From NCBI RefSeq assembly GCF_047501465.1, contig NZ_JAZDRL010000001.1:1-64000 (forward strand): 64,000 bases of DNA, in the 5' to 3' direction. The stretch is from Pseudochelatococcus sp047501465 (GTDB taxonomy: Bacteria > Pseudomonadota > Alphaproteobacteria > Rhizobiales > Beijerinckiaceae). Under the pieces are notes generated by a model. It saw only the letters and a program-made list of their open reading frames with translations. It made no database searches and was not told the DNA's origin. The position numbers and the translations under genes were made by a program. Below, one piece after another: positions 11,161 through 20,245 of the stretch (positions within the stretch are counted from its first letter, which is position 1; each line of letters begins with the position of its first letter).

Positions 11161-11237
11161 TGGTACAACTGCCCCGGCTCGAACGGGGGACCTCCTGATC
11201 CACAATCAGGCGCTCTAACCAACTGAGCTACAGCTGC
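11161..11237 (-). tRNA. tRNA-His (anticodon GTG)
   Basis: The reverse strand folds as a complete 77-base tRNA: acceptor GCAGCTG with CAGTTGT, D-arm GCTC/GAGC, anticodon stem CCTGA/TCAGG with loop TTGTGGA, T-stem CCCCG/CGGGG, and an encoded CCA end at 11161-11163. The anticodon is at 11201-11203. Position -1 is T, not G, the first pair is G1-T72, and the discriminator is A73. Loss of the otherwise near-universal G-1 together with A73 is known for tRNA-His in much of the Alphaproteobacteria and supports the taxonomic call. Confidence 0.95.
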
Positions 11238-11474
11238 ACAACACATCGGAACAAGAAACAACATGGATAACCATGCATTCCCACTGAAGTGGCTCATTCC
11301 GAGAATCAGATGACACTTAATAACCCCATCGTTGCAAGGATGCAAGAACTCTAATGCATATACGAGAGGGTATGTGGGTAAGTAGGAAAAACGAGAGATT
11401 TTGAGTCTCTGGGTTCTTCTGCAACTTATTGAAATGAATAGCCTATTATGAAATATAGGTGGGGTGGTCTCTAT

Positions 11475-11512
11475 GATCTGCGTTCAATTCTCAGTCAAAA
11501 TGAACGCAGATC
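11475..11512. repeat. Perfect 12-bp inverted repeat in the gap between tRNA-His and the phasin-like gene
   Basis: GATCTGCGTTCA at 11475-11486 is repeated inverted at 11501-11512 around a 14-base loop. It lies about 35 bases past the stop of the minus-strand phasin-like gene, so it may end or protect that transcript, but no T run follows. Nothing else is recognisable in 11238-11546. Confidence 0.6.
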
Positions 11513-11546
11513 GCTATTAGAGAGAAAGCGATTTAGTCGCTTAGCT

Positions 11547-12587
11547 TTAATCGCGCGGTGCCAGACTGGAGTTCAATGCTTCTATCAGCAAGCGATTAGA
11601 GGTGTGAACAATGTCTTTCAGCTGGCTTGATGAGGTCTCAAACTGATGACGCAACTCACGTGCCTGCAATTCAACTGCCTCTGCCACCGAATTTGCGTTT
11701 AGTAGCTGACGCCAAAGACCCAGTGTGTTGTCCGTATGACTGCGGACGAGATCAAGAACCTTGCCATGCAGTTCCGAAGTTCCGCGCGATGCTACTGATA
11801 GACCCGCAGATAAACCTTTCGTCCACAATTCGCTTTGCTTATGCAGTGTTGCGTAGCTGTGGCGAGCTTGTAAAAGGCCAACTTGCGCTGCTTTGAGGGT
11901 TGTGGAATTTTCAAGAGTTGCTGCGGCATCCTTGGTTGCAGGAGACTTGGCGGTTTGAAGCTTGGAGTTCGCAGCTGCAGCTGTTGTGGCGGTTTTTGTG
12001 CCGGTGAGCTTGCTGGTGCTAATCGTTGCCGGAGCTTTCGCCGCTTTCCCTGTTGGGATTTTGGCAGAAGCTGTGCTTGCGATAGCCCCCGTTTTAGCAG
12101 CAGGCTTCTTGGCAACAGCAGATTTCTTGGCGGATGTAGACGCAACTTGCGGCTTCGTATTGGCGGTCTTCGAAGCTAAGGTTGGCTTTTCCTGCGTCTT
12201 CTGAGGCAAGGTAGGCTTAGCTTCTTGCTTCATTGCAGTGGGTGTTACAGCTTTTGCAGTTGGTGTGGCCGCGAGGGGCTTGGCTTCTGCAGGTTTCGCA
12301 GAAGCTATCGGACTGGAGGGCGTGTAGCGCGTGGAAATCGCTGCAGTTGAAGTTCCGGCGTGGGGCGAGGCGATGATTGGCGATGTTTTGCCCGTAGCAA
12401 GTGGGTTTGTGCCAGTCATGCTAATTGCACTGGCCGTATTTGCCTGAGGCTTTGCGGCAAGAGGATTGCTCACAGTTGGCGACGCAACGCCTGAAGTGGG
12501 GGCAGAGGTTGTCGCCGCGTTATCGGAAGCGGTGATTGATTTTCCTCCATTGGCCGTGGGGCCGATGTTTGCCTTTTGCGTCGTCAT
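11547..12587 (-). CDS. Phasin-like protein with long Ala/Lys/Pro/Thr-rich N-terminal tail
   Basis: A 346-residue protein starting MTTQKANIG; this start has GGAG ten bases upstream, unlike earlier ATG/GTG options. The first 200 or so residues are disordered and low complexity, rich in Ala, Thr, Lys and Pro, with KKPAAKT- and KAAKAPA-like stretches. The last 120 or so form a helical phasin-type domain (QARHSYATLHKQSELW, SVAEAVELQARELRHQF). Phasins coat intracellular PHB granules. Lys/Ala/Pro-rich tails in PhaF and PhaM bind the nucleoid and help share granules at division; here the tail is at the N-terminus, which is inference as to role. A true phasin gene lies just upstream on the same strand, supporting a granule function. 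Confidence 0.7.
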   Translation of the reverse strand: MTTQKANIGPTANGGKSITASDNAATTSAPTSGVASPTVSNPLAAKPQANTASAISMTGTNPLATGKTSPIIASPHAGTSTAAISTRYTPSSPIASAKPAEAKPLAATPTAKAVTPTAMKQEAKPTLPQKTQEKPTLASKTANTKPQVASTSAKKSAVAKKPAAKTGAIASTASAKIPTGKAAKAPATISTSKLTGTKTATTAAAANSKLQTAKSPATKDAAATLENSTTLKAAQVGLLQARHSYATLHKQSELWTKGLSAGLSVASRGTSELHGKVLDLVRSHTDNTLGLWRQLLNANSVAEAVELQARELRHQFETSSSQLKDIVHTSNRLLIEALNSSLAPRD

Positions 12588-12963
12588 GGAAGTCTTGCTC
12601 CGTCTTTTCATTAATGCCTGAAATTCTTTATAATGATTGTCTGGATGTCTATTGACTAGCCCGTCATTTGTCGGTTGCATCCAGAACGTCCGACTATCTA
12701 ATTTAGCCGCTCGAATCCAAGGCTATCACATCGTCTCATCTTATGCGTGCGCTAATCATCACTGGCTTTAGAACTTATGGTTTACATAAAAGTTCCGCGC
12801 TTAGAAGAGGCAAAACAAAGCCTCATCTTGATGAGTGGCTAGCTAACTCATGGCTTGTTGAATAACTCAATGCCGGCCGCGTTCAAGCTGTATCTCAAAA
12901 GAACATGTTTTCTTATGACAATGCTTGCTAGCAACGATACTTTTTACGAGGCCGGCATATGTC
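12588..12963. other. Intergenic region between the two phasin-family genes
   Basis: No gene is supported in these 376 bases. A short perfect hairpin (CTCATC/GATGAG, 12822-12835) lies in the middle and could be part of the end of the upstream phasin transcript. The promoter of the downstream phasin-like gene should lie here, but I cannot place it. Confidence 0.4.
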
Positions 12964-13431
12964 TTATGCGCCTGTTTTTGGTGCGCCCTTTGCAGCTTTC
13001 GCTGTTTCATTAACAGCGCTGGTTGCGTTCTGTGTCGCTTCCTTTACCGCATTTTGTACGTGTTGACCGGCGTCAGCCGCGGACTTTTGAACCGTGGCGC
13101 CAAAATCACGGGCCTGTTCCTGAAGAGCAGCAAACTGGTGCTTCAGATACTCGCTCTGATATTGCGTAACCTCATTCAGGTCTTTTGCACGCACAAGCTT
13201 CTCAGCCAGATCAAAAGCGGCAGCAATGTTGCTTTCAGCATAGGAGAGTGTACGACGCGCCATTTCATGCGAAGTGAATGGCACAGGTGTCGATTGGTTT
13301 TCAAAAGTTGAAACAGCTTTATGTGCAGCACCTAAAAAGCCATCAAAAGCTTTGCGTGCTTGATCAACGCTCTTCTCTGCAAACTCACGTAGCTCAACTG
13401 GAATTTCGTAGTTCGGTGTCGTGTTGGTCAT
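12964..13431 (-). CDS. Phasin (PHB granule-associated protein)
   Basis: A 155-residue, all-helical, Ala/Gln/Glu-rich protein starting MTNTTPNYEIP, with AGGAG eight bases before the ATG. It shows the phasin family pattern: PVELREFAEKSVDQARKAF near the N-terminus, an amphipathic middle, and a KDLNEVTQYQSEYLKHQF block where Gln-Ala-Glu heptads begin. The tail is rich in Ala, Lys and Thr (KAAKGAPKTGA). Such proteins form the surface layer of polyhydroxybutyrate granules and control their size. There is no signal peptide. The neighbouring phasin-like gene and the esterase at 50.8 kb fit PHB metabolism, though no PHB synthase is in the window. Confidence 0.85.
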   Translation of the reverse strand: MTNTTPNYEIPVELREFAEKSVDQARKAFDGFLGAAHKAVSTFENQSTPVPFTSHEMARRTLSYAESNIAAAFDLAEKLVRAKDLNEVTQYQSEYLKHQFAALQEQARDFGATVQKSAADAGQHVQNAVKEATQNATSAVNETAKAAKGAPKTGA

Positions 13432-13531
13432 CGTACTGCTCCTGAGAAAATGCCGGACAATTTGAACACTCTGTCGCGTTTTCTGAAAAATAGGCGCTAC
13501 TTTCAGTCCGAAAACGCGTTTACTCCAAAAG

Positions 13532-13573
13532 TTAGAGCGCTTCATGATTCAATGAATCACACAAATGCTCTAA
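13532..13573. repeat. Imperfect palindrome with two GANTC sites upstream of pdhS
   Basis: The core TGATTCA-A-TGAATCA (13545-13559) is a perfect inverted repeat holding GATTC and GAATC, both CcrM methylation motifs. It sits in a longer imperfect palindrome bounded by TTAGAGC and GCTCTAA. Similar AGAGC-GATTC-GAATC-GCTCT palindromes are, as I recall, dispersed in rhizobial genomes. It lies in the 371-base divergent gap between the phasin and pdhS. Confidence 0.6.
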
Positions 13574-13802
13574 TGCTTGTGCATTGCAGTACATATATGC
13601 TGCACCGCAACATTGCAAGAGTGCTATTAATTGGCACCTTTTGATCTAATGCCTTGAAGCGCCCAGCAGTCGCGTTAACGCTGATACCAGTTAGTGACTA
13701 TCACTTTGCGTTGTTTGCGTGACGATTAGAGCACAAAAGTATATTAACATTTTATTAGTCATATGTCGCGGCCTTCATGCGGCACTCAAGCGGGTGATTC
13801 TC

Positions 13803-16800
13803 ATGTCCCGGAATACGGACACAACCGATGCAGCTCTCTGGAACGACCCGGCTCTCATGGGGTTGGTCGAGTCTGATACTGCGGCTGTGCTGTGGTCGCT
13901 TGATGGTGGCCGGGTCATTGCGGCATCTGCCGCGACAGCTGGCCTCGCGCCAGGTCTGCGTGCTGCAGGCGGCGAGAGTTTGCGTGGGCGCTTGCGGCGT
14001 GTGGCGGCAACTTTGTCGGCTGGCAGCGGCATTCGTTTGGAGCGTGTTACGCTGCCACAAGGTTATGGTGTGGCCCGGCTTTTGCTCGAATGTCACCGGG
14101 TGGCGACGCGCCGTGGTGAGTTTCTGCTGACGGTTCTGCGGGGGCAATTACCGCGTCTGCCGCGTGTGGTTGAAGCTGGCTTCGATGCCTTTGATATGAC
14201 TGATGCGCGTGCACCAATGTTAAATGTTGCGACGCAGCATTCCTCGGAATGGCGCGCTGATGCGCAGGCAGCTGTTTCCGAACCGAATGCTGTTGAGCGC
14301 TTGTTTGCCTATGCGGGCCAGCGCGCGACCATTCGCTTCATTTGGGAAAGCGATGCAGAAGGCCGTATCACGCGCGTATCTCAGGAGCTCATGGGGCTTG
14401 TTGGGCGTGATGCCGGGCGTATTGAGGGCAAGCTCTGGCGGGATCTGGTGGCGCAGGGCATTGTTCACGATCCGCAAGATGCGGTGTCCACCGTTATGGC
14501 CAAGCCACGCGATGCCCGCCATGATAGCTGGAGCGGGCTGGAAGTGCTTTGGCGCATTGGAGATGCAAAGGCGTTTCCGTTGCTGCCTGTCGAATTGGCG
14601 GGCATTCCAATGCATGATTCACGGCATCGCTTTCAAGGATATCGCGGTTTTGGCCTCGCACGGGTGGGGCGACTTCGTCACGCCGATGGCGGTGTTGCAA
14701 CTCCTCCAAAGCCTATCAAGCCTGTGGTTCAGGCTCCTGTCAGTTCAACTGCAATTGAGGCTGATGCTGTTATTGCACCAGCCGTGCAGCCAAAGGATGT
14801 CGCCCATCGCACGCATCTCAGCGATAATGAGAAGCAGGCATTTCGCGATATCGCCCGTGCGTTAAGTGGATCGCGCTTGCAAGATGATGAGGTTTCACAA
14901 CCTGCACCTCTCATGCCGGAAGCATCGCATGCAAAGCCGGATTATGAGCAGCCTCGTGTGAGCCGTAAGCGCACTTCCGGCGCGGATAAAGAGAGCAAGG
15001 ATGCACCTGTTTTAGCAGCCGCGGCGGATGATCAATCGCAGCCGATAGAGCGGCCCGCCGCTTCGGTGCGACGTCGTGCGGCGCGTTTGCGGCTTGTCGA
15101 ACCTCCCGAGCCGGCTGCGAATGATCCATTGCCCATAGAGGCTGACGCGCAGGATATGTGGCAGGTGCAGAACGCACCTTCCGATGATGTATGGGATGAT
15201 CCAGAGCCGCCTGTCGATTTCGCGCCCACTAAGTGGGATGACGCGCCGATCCTGTCGAGCAGCGCGTCAGAGAAGCCGCGTCAGATCCATACGGATGCGA
15301 CCACTTCCTTCACGCATATTGCGGATCGGCTGCCGCTTGGACTGCTGGTCAGTCGCGGGTCTGAAGTGCTGTTCGTCAACCGTGCACTGCTTGATCTGCT
15401 GGGCTATGATCATGAGCAGTTCTTCATGGCGGCTGGTGGCCTGCGTGCATTGTTTATGAGCGCGCCTAGTGGGAGCGATGCGCCATTGTCGCTGCGCACC
15501 TCGAAGGGTACTCCTGTGTCTGCGGATGCGCGGATGGCGACCATTCAATGGGAGGGCAGGGCGGCGACGATCATGTCGTTCCGGCGTGCCATGGAGCCGC
15601 AGGCGGAGGCGCATCTCCGGGCTCTTGAGCGCGAGTTGCGGCATCAGGAAGCGCGTGTTCTTGCGCTTGATACCATTCTCGATACTGCCACCGACGGCAT
15701 TGTAACGCTTGATGGCCTTGGCCGCCTGATGTCGCTGAACAGCTCTGCCGAGGTGTTGCTGGGGTGTGATGAAACCGAGGTCGTCGGGGCGCCATTATGG
15801 CATCTGCTCACGCCTCAAAGCCGAACAGAAGCGGCGGCCTATTTTGAGGGATTGCGTGCTGGCGGCTTGGCGAGTGTGCTCAACGATGGATTGACGGTTA
15901 CCGCACGTGCCCAGCATGGCGGTGATATTCCGCTCATGATGATCATGGGACGACTTGCCCAAGACCCCGATGAATCACCAGGGGATGAGACCAACGCCAA
16001 TAAAGCACAGCGCTATTTTGCGATTTTGCGCGATACGAGTGCAACACAGACGGCATCTCCATCCGCAGAAAGCGCGGCAGTGCTTGAGCGGCAGGCCGAA
16101 TTTCTTGCCCGTGTCAGCCATGAAATCCGCACGCCGCTGAATGCCATTATCGGCTTCACCGAGATCATGCTGGAAGAGCGTTTGGGGCCGATTGGCGTAG
16201 AGCGTTATCGCGAATATCTTCGCGATATCCATGCTTCAGGTGGGCAGGTGATCAGCCTGGTCAATGATCTGCTCGATCTGGCGCGTATCGAAGCCGGGCG
16301 GCTGGATCTTGCGCCAGCGCATGTATCGTTGAATGATGTTGTCTCAGGTTGCGTGGGGTTGATGATGCCACAAGCAGGGCGTGAGCAAGTTGTGCTCCGC
16401 ACCAGCCTCACGAACAAGCTTCCGCCGGTCAATATCGACGAACGTGCGTTGCAACAGATCATCCTCAACCTGTTGTCAAATGCAGTGAAGTTCACGGATG
16501 CTGGTGGGCAGGTGATTGTCTCCACAGCCCAGGCTGACGATGGTGGGGCAACGTTACGTATCCGTGATACCGGCATTGGCATGACGCGAGCGCAGGTTGA
16601 TGCGGCGATGGAGCCTTTCTCGCATCTCAGCACAACGCGTCTCGGCCATGGGCAGGGCACCGGTTTGGGGCTGCCGCTGACACGTGCGCTGGTGGAGGCA
16701 AGCGGCGGACGCTTCCATGTGTCCAGTGCTCGCAATGAGGGCACACTGGTAGAGATCGCCTTTCCGTTGAAGCGTGAGCCAGCGCCGACCAAGCCTCAGG

Positions 16801-16826
16801 TGAAGGTCAGGCCATCATCCCAATAG
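13803..16826 (+). CDS. pdhS: PdhS-type sensor histidine kinase (PleC/DivJ family, cell cycle)
   Basis: A 1007-residue soluble hybrid-free histidine kinase. The N-terminal half holds a sensing region with WESDAEGRITRVSQEL (PAS-like), then an acidic, disordered linker, a second PAS (LPLGLLVSRGSEVLFVNRAL) and a third (LDTATDGIVTLDGLGRL). The HisKA box is RVSHEIRTPLNAIIGF with the phospho-acceptor H773, followed by the DivK-binding type helix EERLGPIGVERY. The ATPase domain has N box LLSNAVKFTD, DTGIGM and GTGLGLPL. There is no membrane segment. Its closest known relative by layout is PdhS of Brucella and other Rhizobiales, which acts on DivK, controls CtrA and sits at the old pole. ATG 13803 is chosen; a GTG at 13719 would add 28 residues. 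The 3' end overlaps the convergent LysR gene by 31 bases. Confidence 0.85.
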   Translation: MSRNTDTTDAALWNDPALMGLVESDTAAVLWSLDGGRVIAASAATAGLAPGLRAAGGESLRGRLRRVAATLSAGSGIRLERVTLPQGYGVARLLLECHRVATRRGEFLLTVLRGQLPRLPRVVEAGFDAFDMTDARAPMLNVATQHSSEWRADAQAAVSEPNAVERLFAYAGQRATIRFIWESDAEGRITRVSQELMGLVGRDAGRIEGKLWRDLVAQGIVHDPQDAVSTVMAKPRDARHDSWSGLEVLWRIGDAKAFPLLPVELAGIPMHDSRHRFQGYRGFGLARVGRLRHADGGVATPPKPIKPVVQAPVSSTAIEADAVIAPAVQPKDVAHRTHLSDNEKQAFRDIARALSGSRLQDDEVSQPAPLMPEASHAKPDYEQPRVSRKRTSGADKESKDAPVLAAAADDQSQPIERPAASVRRRAARLRLVEPPEPAANDPLPIEADAQDMWQVQNAPSDDVWDDPEPPVDFAPTKWDDAPILSSSASEKPRQIHTDATTSFTHIADRLPLGLLVSRGSEVLFVNRALLDLLGYDHEQFFMAAGGLRALFMSAPSGSDAPLSLRTSKGTPVSADARMATIQWEGRAATIMSFRRAMEPQAEAHLRALERELRHQEARVLALDTILDTATDGIVTLDGLGRLMSLNSSAEVLLGCDETEVVGAPLWHLLTPQSRTEAAAYFEGLRAGGLASVLNDGLTVTARAQHGGDIPLMMIMGRLAQDPDESPGDETNANKAQRYFAILRDTSATQTASPSAESAAVLERQAEFLARVSHEIRTPLNAIIGFTEIMLEERLGPIGVERYREYLRDIHASGGQVISLVNDLLDLARIEAGRLDLAPAHVSLNDVVSGCVGLMMPQAGREQVVLRTSLTNKLPPVNIDERALQQIILNLLSNAVKFTDAGGQVIVSTAQADDGGATLRIRDTGIGMTRAQVDAAMEPFSHLSTTRLGHGQGTGLGLPLTRALVEASGGRFHVSSARNEGTLVEIAFPLKREPAPTKPQVKVRPSSQ

Positions 16827-17704
16827 GGAGTAGGGCCGAAGATCTCGGCCAGATAGTCCACAAAAACGCGTACCTTCTGTTCCATATGTCTACGGCTGGG
16901 ATAAACGGCATTCACCGCAACCCGGCTGGAGGCACCGTAACCAGGCAGTACAGCGCGCAACTGGCCGCTACGTAACTCCGCGCCGATATCCCAGGTAGAG
17001 CGCAGCGCAATGCCCATCCCGGCGATCACAGCCTCGCGCACAACCTCGCTTGAATTCGTGCGTATTGGTGCATTGATGCGCACAAGGTGCTCCCCATCCG
17101 GCCCAGCCAATCGCCAATGGTCGCTGTTGTGAGCCATGAGTGTATGATGCGGCAGATCATCAATACTTAAAGGCATGCCAATGCGCTCCAGATAACTTGG
17201 GGCTGCAACGAGCAGGCGATGGTTAGGCGCAAGCCTGCGGGCGATAAGGCTGGAATCAGCCAGATCCGCGATACGCACTGCGACATCAAAGCCTTCTCCC
17301 ACAACATCAATAAATTCGTCGGATAGATTGAGATCAACAGTCAGGTTTGAGTGACGCTCCAGAAACGGCAACAGACGAGGCGCGATATGCAGCCGCCCGA
17401 ATGATGTCGGCGCTGAAACTTTCAGCACACCCCGCACCACGGCACTGCCACGTGCGACCCAGGCTTCGGCCTCTTCCACACTTGCCAGAATGGACACGGC
17501 GCGCTCATATAGTCCCTGGCCGGCTTCCGTCAGCGTAATCTGGCGCGTGGTGCGTTGGAGGAGACGCACGCCCAAACGTTCCTCAAGCCGCTTGATGCGC
17601 TTGGAGATAACCGCCGTCGAAAGCCCCATCTCGCGCCCCGCTGCTGACATGCTGCGAGCAGTAACAACTTGCGCAAAAATATCGAGATCGCCCATTCTAT
17701 CCAT
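16796..17704 (-). CDS. LysR-family transcriptional regulator
   Basis: A 302-residue regulator. Residues 1-60 form the winged helix-turn-helix (SMSAAGREMGLSTAVISKRI, LGVRLLQRTTRQITLTEAG). Residues 90-295 form the LysR substrate-binding fold of the CrgA/YafC type (LKVSAPTSFGRLHIAPRL, VVREAVIAGMGIAL). It is transcribed away from malate synthase with 171 bases between the starts, the usual LysR arrangement, so control of malate synthase is likely but inferred. The 3' end overlaps pdhS on the other strand. Start MDRMGD is used; MGDLDIF three codons on is equally possible. The effector is unknown. Confidence 0.9.
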   Translation of the reverse strand: MDRMGDLDIFAQVVTARSMSAAGREMGLSTAVISKRIKRLEERLGVRLLQRTTRQITLTEAGQGLYERAVSILASVEEAEAWVARGSAVVRGVLKVSAPTSFGRLHIAPRLLPFLERHSNLTVDLNLSDEFIDVVGEGFDVAVRIADLADSSLIARRLAPNHRLLVAAPSYLERIGMPLSIDDLPHHTLMAHNSDHWRLAGPDGEHLVRINAPIRTNSSEVVREAVIAGMGIALRSTWDIGAELRSGQLRAVLPGYGASSRVAVNAVYPSRRHMEQKVRVFVDYLAEIFGPTPYWDDGLTFT

Positions 17705-17875
17705 GTTGGGACTATCGTCGATTGTTAGCTTCTGGGCAACAGTGATGTTTCATTTACGCTCTTTATGGCAACAGCGGATTGGCGCAATATCCTTTCCGAA
17801 ACGGCGCAGGCAAATGCTTGCACGCCAACGCATCAAACCAAACTCATGCAGAAAATTGATAGGGAGGTTTTTGAC

Positions 17876-19486
17876 ATGTCTTCACCAAACCAGACATTCG
17901 CCGGCACACCAGGTGTAACGATCACAGGCGCTGCCGGTGAGCGATTTGAGGAAATTCTGACTCCGGCCGCATTGGGTTTTCTGGCTGATCTGCACCGCCG
18001 TTATAACGCGACGCGCAAGCGCCTTCTGGCATTGCGTACCGAGCGGCAGAAGAAGTTTGATGCAGGTGAACTGCCAGGCTTCCTTGAGGAAACCCGCCAC
18101 GTGCGCGAGGGCGACTGGAAGGTTGCGCCAATTCCGGCTGATCTGCTTGATCGTCGTGTTGAAATCACGGGTCCGGTTGATCGTAAGATGATCATCAATG
18201 CGCTGAACTCGGGCGCCAAAGTGTTCATGGCGGATTTCGAGGATGCTTCAGCCCCCACATGGGCGAACATGCTTGAAGGTCAGATCAACCTGAAGGACCG
18301 CTGGCAGGGTGACATAGCCTTCACCGATGCAGAAAGTGGCAAGCGTTACGCACTTAATCCGAACCCGGCGACCTTGCTGGTGCGCCCACGCGGCTGGCAT
18401 TTGCTGGAAGAGCACGTCACCATTGACGGCGAGCCGATTGCCGGTGGCCTGTTTGATCTTGGCCTGTATGTTTTCCACAACGCCAAGGCGATTATGGCAG
18501 CTGGCTCAACGCCCGCTTTCTATCTGCCGAAGCTCGAAAGCCACCTCGAAGCACGCCTGTGGGATGATGTATTTTCGCATGCAGAAGAGACGGTGGGCAT
18601 CCCCAAGGGCACGCTCAAGGCGACCATCCTGATTGAAACGCTGCCTGCTGCGTTCGAGATGGAAGAAATCCTGTATGAAATGCGTGAGCACATCGTTGGC
18701 CTCAACTGTGGCCGTTGGGATTACATCTTCTCGTACATCAAGCGGCTGGGCAAAAACCCGCGTTTCCTCACGCCGGATCGTTCGGCGATGGTGATGGGCA
18801 AGGCGTTCCTGAGCGCTTATTCGCTCAAGCTCATCCAGACCACCCACAAGCGCGGCGCATTCGCGATGGGCGGCATGGCGGCGCAGATCCCCGTCAAGAA
18901 CAACGATGCAGCCAACGAAGCAGCATTCGCCAAGGTGCGCGCCGATAAGGAGCGTGAAGCTGGCAATGGCCACGATGGCACGTGGGTTGCGCACCCTGCG
19001 CTTGTGCCGGTTGCCATGGAAGTGTTCGACCGCCTGATGCCGCAGCCAAACCAGCTCGACAAGCTGCGTGAGGATGTGAATATCAGCGTTGAGGATCTGC
19101 TTCAGGTGCATGAAGGCGTGCGCACGGAAGCGGGCCTGCGTGAAAACATTCGTGTGGGCGTGCAGTATATCGAAGCATGGCTGCGTGGCCGTGGCGCTGT
19201 GCCGCTTTATAATCTGATGGAAGATGCAGCGACCGCTGAAATCTCCCGCGCGCAGATCTGGCAGTGGCTCTACCATGGGGCATCGCTTGACGATGGCCGC
19301 AAGGTAACGCCAGAGCTGTTCAAGGCCACTCTCGACGACGAAATGGCGAAGGTGCGCGAAGCACTGGGCGCGAGCGTTTACGACGCGGGCCGCTTCCCGG
19401 AGGCAATCAAGCTGTTCGCAGACATGTCGCTGGCAGCTGATTTCGAAGAGTTCCTGACGCTGCCAGCCTACAAGCTGCTCGACTAG
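17876..19486 (+). CDS. aceB: Malate synthase A
   Basis: A 536-residue enzyme that condenses glyoxylate with acetyl-CoA to malate, the second glyoxylate-shunt step. The ATG at 17876 has GGGAGG eight bases upstream; 37 residues of open frame before it are ignored. Family marks include DFEDASAPTWANMLEGQINL (Mg and glyoxylate region), LLVRPRGWH, ILIETLPAAFEMEEILYE and GLNCGRWDYIFSYIKR, and a C-terminal segment with the catalytic loop. Length matches isoform A rather than the 720-residue isoform G. The divergent LysR gene may regulate it. Isocitrate lyase is not in the window. The protein is cytosolic. Confidence 0.95.
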   Translation: MSSPNQTFAGTPGVTITGAAGERFEEILTPAALGFLADLHRRYNATRKRLLALRTERQKKFDAGELPGFLEETRHVREGDWKVAPIPADLLDRRVEITGPVDRKMIINALNSGAKVFMADFEDASAPTWANMLEGQINLKDRWQGDIAFTDAESGKRYALNPNPATLLVRPRGWHLLEEHVTIDGEPIAGGLFDLGLYVFHNAKAIMAAGSTPAFYLPKLESHLEARLWDDVFSHAEETVGIPKGTLKATILIETLPAAFEMEEILYEMREHIVGLNCGRWDYIFSYIKRLGKNPRFLTPDRSAMVMGKAFLSAYSLKLIQTTHKRGAFAMGGMAAQIPVKNNDAANEAAFAKVRADKEREAGNGHDGTWVAHPALVPVAMEVFDRLMPQPNQLDKLREDVNISVEDLLQVHEGVRTEAGLRENIRVGVQYIEAWLRGRGAVPLYNLMEDAATAEISRAQIWQWLYHGASLDDGRKVTPELFKATLDDEMAKVREALGASVYDAGRFPEAIKLFADMSLAADFEEFLTLPAYKLLD

Positions 19487-19677
19487 AATATGTTGATCTT
19501 CGCTTTATGGTGGTCCGCAAATAGTCACTGATGGTTTGATACAGCAATCATTGACGAGAAATTGGGGAGACGGCTCTGCTGTCTCCCTGCAGCATCAAAC
19601 CTAAAAATGGGCACCGTTTTTGAGCCCAACTTTGATGCACAAATAAAGAGAATAGAGCAAAAATATTTCGCTCTATT

Positions 19678-20142
19678 TTATCGCCTCTCGCGGAAAAATG
19701 TCCGCAGCAACTCACCTGCTTCTTGCGCCCGCAATCCGCCGTAGACCTCCGGTGCATGGTGACAGGTAGCAGCATTGAAAAAGTGCACGCCGTTATCCAC
19801 CGCGCCGCCTTTTGGATCTTCAGCGCCATAATACAACCGCCGGATGCGCGCGAATGAAAGCGCGCCTGCGCACATCGGACATGGCTCCAGCGTTACATAG
19901 AGATCACAGCCAGGCAGGCGATCAGTTTTCAATAGCTGACATGCTGCGCGAATTGCCAGCACCTCGGCATGGGCACTGGGGTCACAATCGCGGCGGGTGC
20001 GGTTGCCTGCTTTGGCGATGATAAGCCCCTCATGCACAACGACGGCTCCCACAGGCACTTCGCCAGCAATTGCGGCAAGACGTGCCTCATCGAAGGCAAC
20101 AGACATCGGATCGGCAGATAAAATGGGTGATTGCGGTGGCAT
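19678..20142 (-). CDS. tadA: tRNA-specific adenosine deaminase
   Basis: A 154-residue zinc enzyme that converts A34 to inosine in tRNA-Arg(ACG), needed to read CGN codons. The deaminase motifs are complete: H58-A-E60 (PSAHAEVLAI) and P-C88-P-M-C91 (LEPCPMCAGAL), with E60 as the catalytic residue. ATG 20142 is chosen by length against known TadA; a methionine at 20106 is possible and neither has a clear ribosome site. The reading frame stays open far upstream, but that part is only the reverse of the rluB-like gene's repeats. It is divergent from the rluB-like gene, a common rhizobial arrangement. A 191-base gap with no gene separates it from aceB. Confidence 0.92.
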   Translation of the reverse strand: MPPQSPILSADPMSVAFDEARLAAIAGEVPVGAVVVHEGLIIAKAGNRTRRDCDPSAHAEVLAIRAACQLLKTDRLPGCDLYVTLEPCPMCAGALSFARIRRLYYGAEDPKGGAVDNGVHFFNAATCHHAPEVYGGLRAQEAGELLRTFFRERR

Positions 20143-20245
20143 TGTGATGAAACGTTTGTCCGAAATGAAATAAATTCGCGCGTGGAGGCGGATATTATGC
20201 TTTGATGCTCTCGCGTCAATGCGATGTCTCTGATATGAGCACCCG

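Noticed and set aside
18506..19276. Minus-strand open frame of 256 codons inside aceB
   Set aside because: It is antisense to a strong, complete malate synthase and has no similarity to known proteins.
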